Shown here in pieces: positions 5,727 through 5,833 of a stretch of 5,833 nt of DNA. The DNA is from CAZCBD01 sp964496755 (GTDB taxonomy: Bacteria; Bacteroidota; Ignavibacteria; Ignavibacteriales; Melioribacteraceae): the NCBI GenBank assembly GCA_964496755.1, contig CAZCBD010000168.1, positions 1 to 5,833 of the forward strand, given 5' to 3'. The translations under genes and the position numbers were made by a program. Under the pieces are notes generated by a model. The model worked only from the letters and a program-made list of their open reading frames with translations. It did no database searches and was not told the origin of the DNA. Position 1 is the stretch's first letter, and the number at the start of each line of letters is the position of its first letter.

Positions 5727-5833
5727 ATAGTTTTAATCGACTTAACAAAATTTTCAGTTCCATTTACCGAAGTTGCAATAATTCGTACAAGATAAACACC
5801 ACTTGCAAAATTACCTGCATCCCACAACATTGA
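5714..5833 (-). CDS. C-terminal end of a T9SS-sorted protein (partial)
   Basis: The - strand frame is open from the window edge and ends at TAA (5716-5714), giving 39 residues. They contain WDAGNFASGVYLVRI followed by a short hairpin and the basic end KSIKTILLK, the last third of a type A T9SS sorting domain (consensus W.g.d.aSGvY.yri.....kk.i.LlK). The protein is probably exported and surface-linked; its functional part lies beyond the right edge. It is convergent with the ktrBA operon and unrelated in sequence detail to the sorting domain at the left end. No start is visible. Confidence 0.78.
   Translation of the reverse strand, partial: SMLWDAGNFASGVYLVRIIATSVNGTENFVKSIKTILLK

Overview
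The window is AT-rich (roughly 30% GC by eye). It carries C-terminal sorting domains of the type IX secretion system (T9SS) in the style NYPNPFNP...YSIP...GIYFYRL, which points to the Bacteroidota/Chlorobi group and most likely to an Ignavibacteria-like bacterium. That placement is inferred from the sorting-domain style and base composition; there is no rRNA or marker gene here. Ribosome binding sites are weak or absent before most genes, which fits the same group.

Layout from left to right: (1) the 3' end of a large exported protein with Ig/cadherin-like repeats and a T9SS sorting domain, + strand, truncated by the window edge; (2) about 240 bases of AT-rich spacer with a candidate promoter, a long-spaced inverted repeat and a leader hairpin; (3) an RpiR/MurR-type regulator with an HTH_6 and a SIS domain, + strand; (4) a convergent intergenic region with a GC-rich hairpin; (5) an M20 family, PepT-like metallopeptidase, - strand; (6) a 436-base gap holding a frameshifted relic of another T9SS sorting domain and the relic's terminator; (7) a two-gene potassium uptake operon, ktrB (membrane subunit) followed 20 bases later by ktrA (RCK regulatory subunit), in which ktrA has an in-frame TGA at codon 60; (8) a strong hairpin between convergent genes; (9) the last 39 codons of another T9SS-sorted protein on the - strand, truncated by the window edge.

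Only ktrB and ktrA clearly work together: KtrB is the K+ translocating dimer and KtrA the nucleotide-gated cytoplasmic ring. The regulator, peptidase and secreted proteins are adjacent without an evident shared pathway. I see no mobile element, CRISPR array, tRNA or rRNA, and no convincing undescribed multi-gene system. The observations most worth a second look are the interrupted ktrA, the frameshifted sorting-domain relic, and the repeat, promoter and hairpin arrangement before the RpiR gene.
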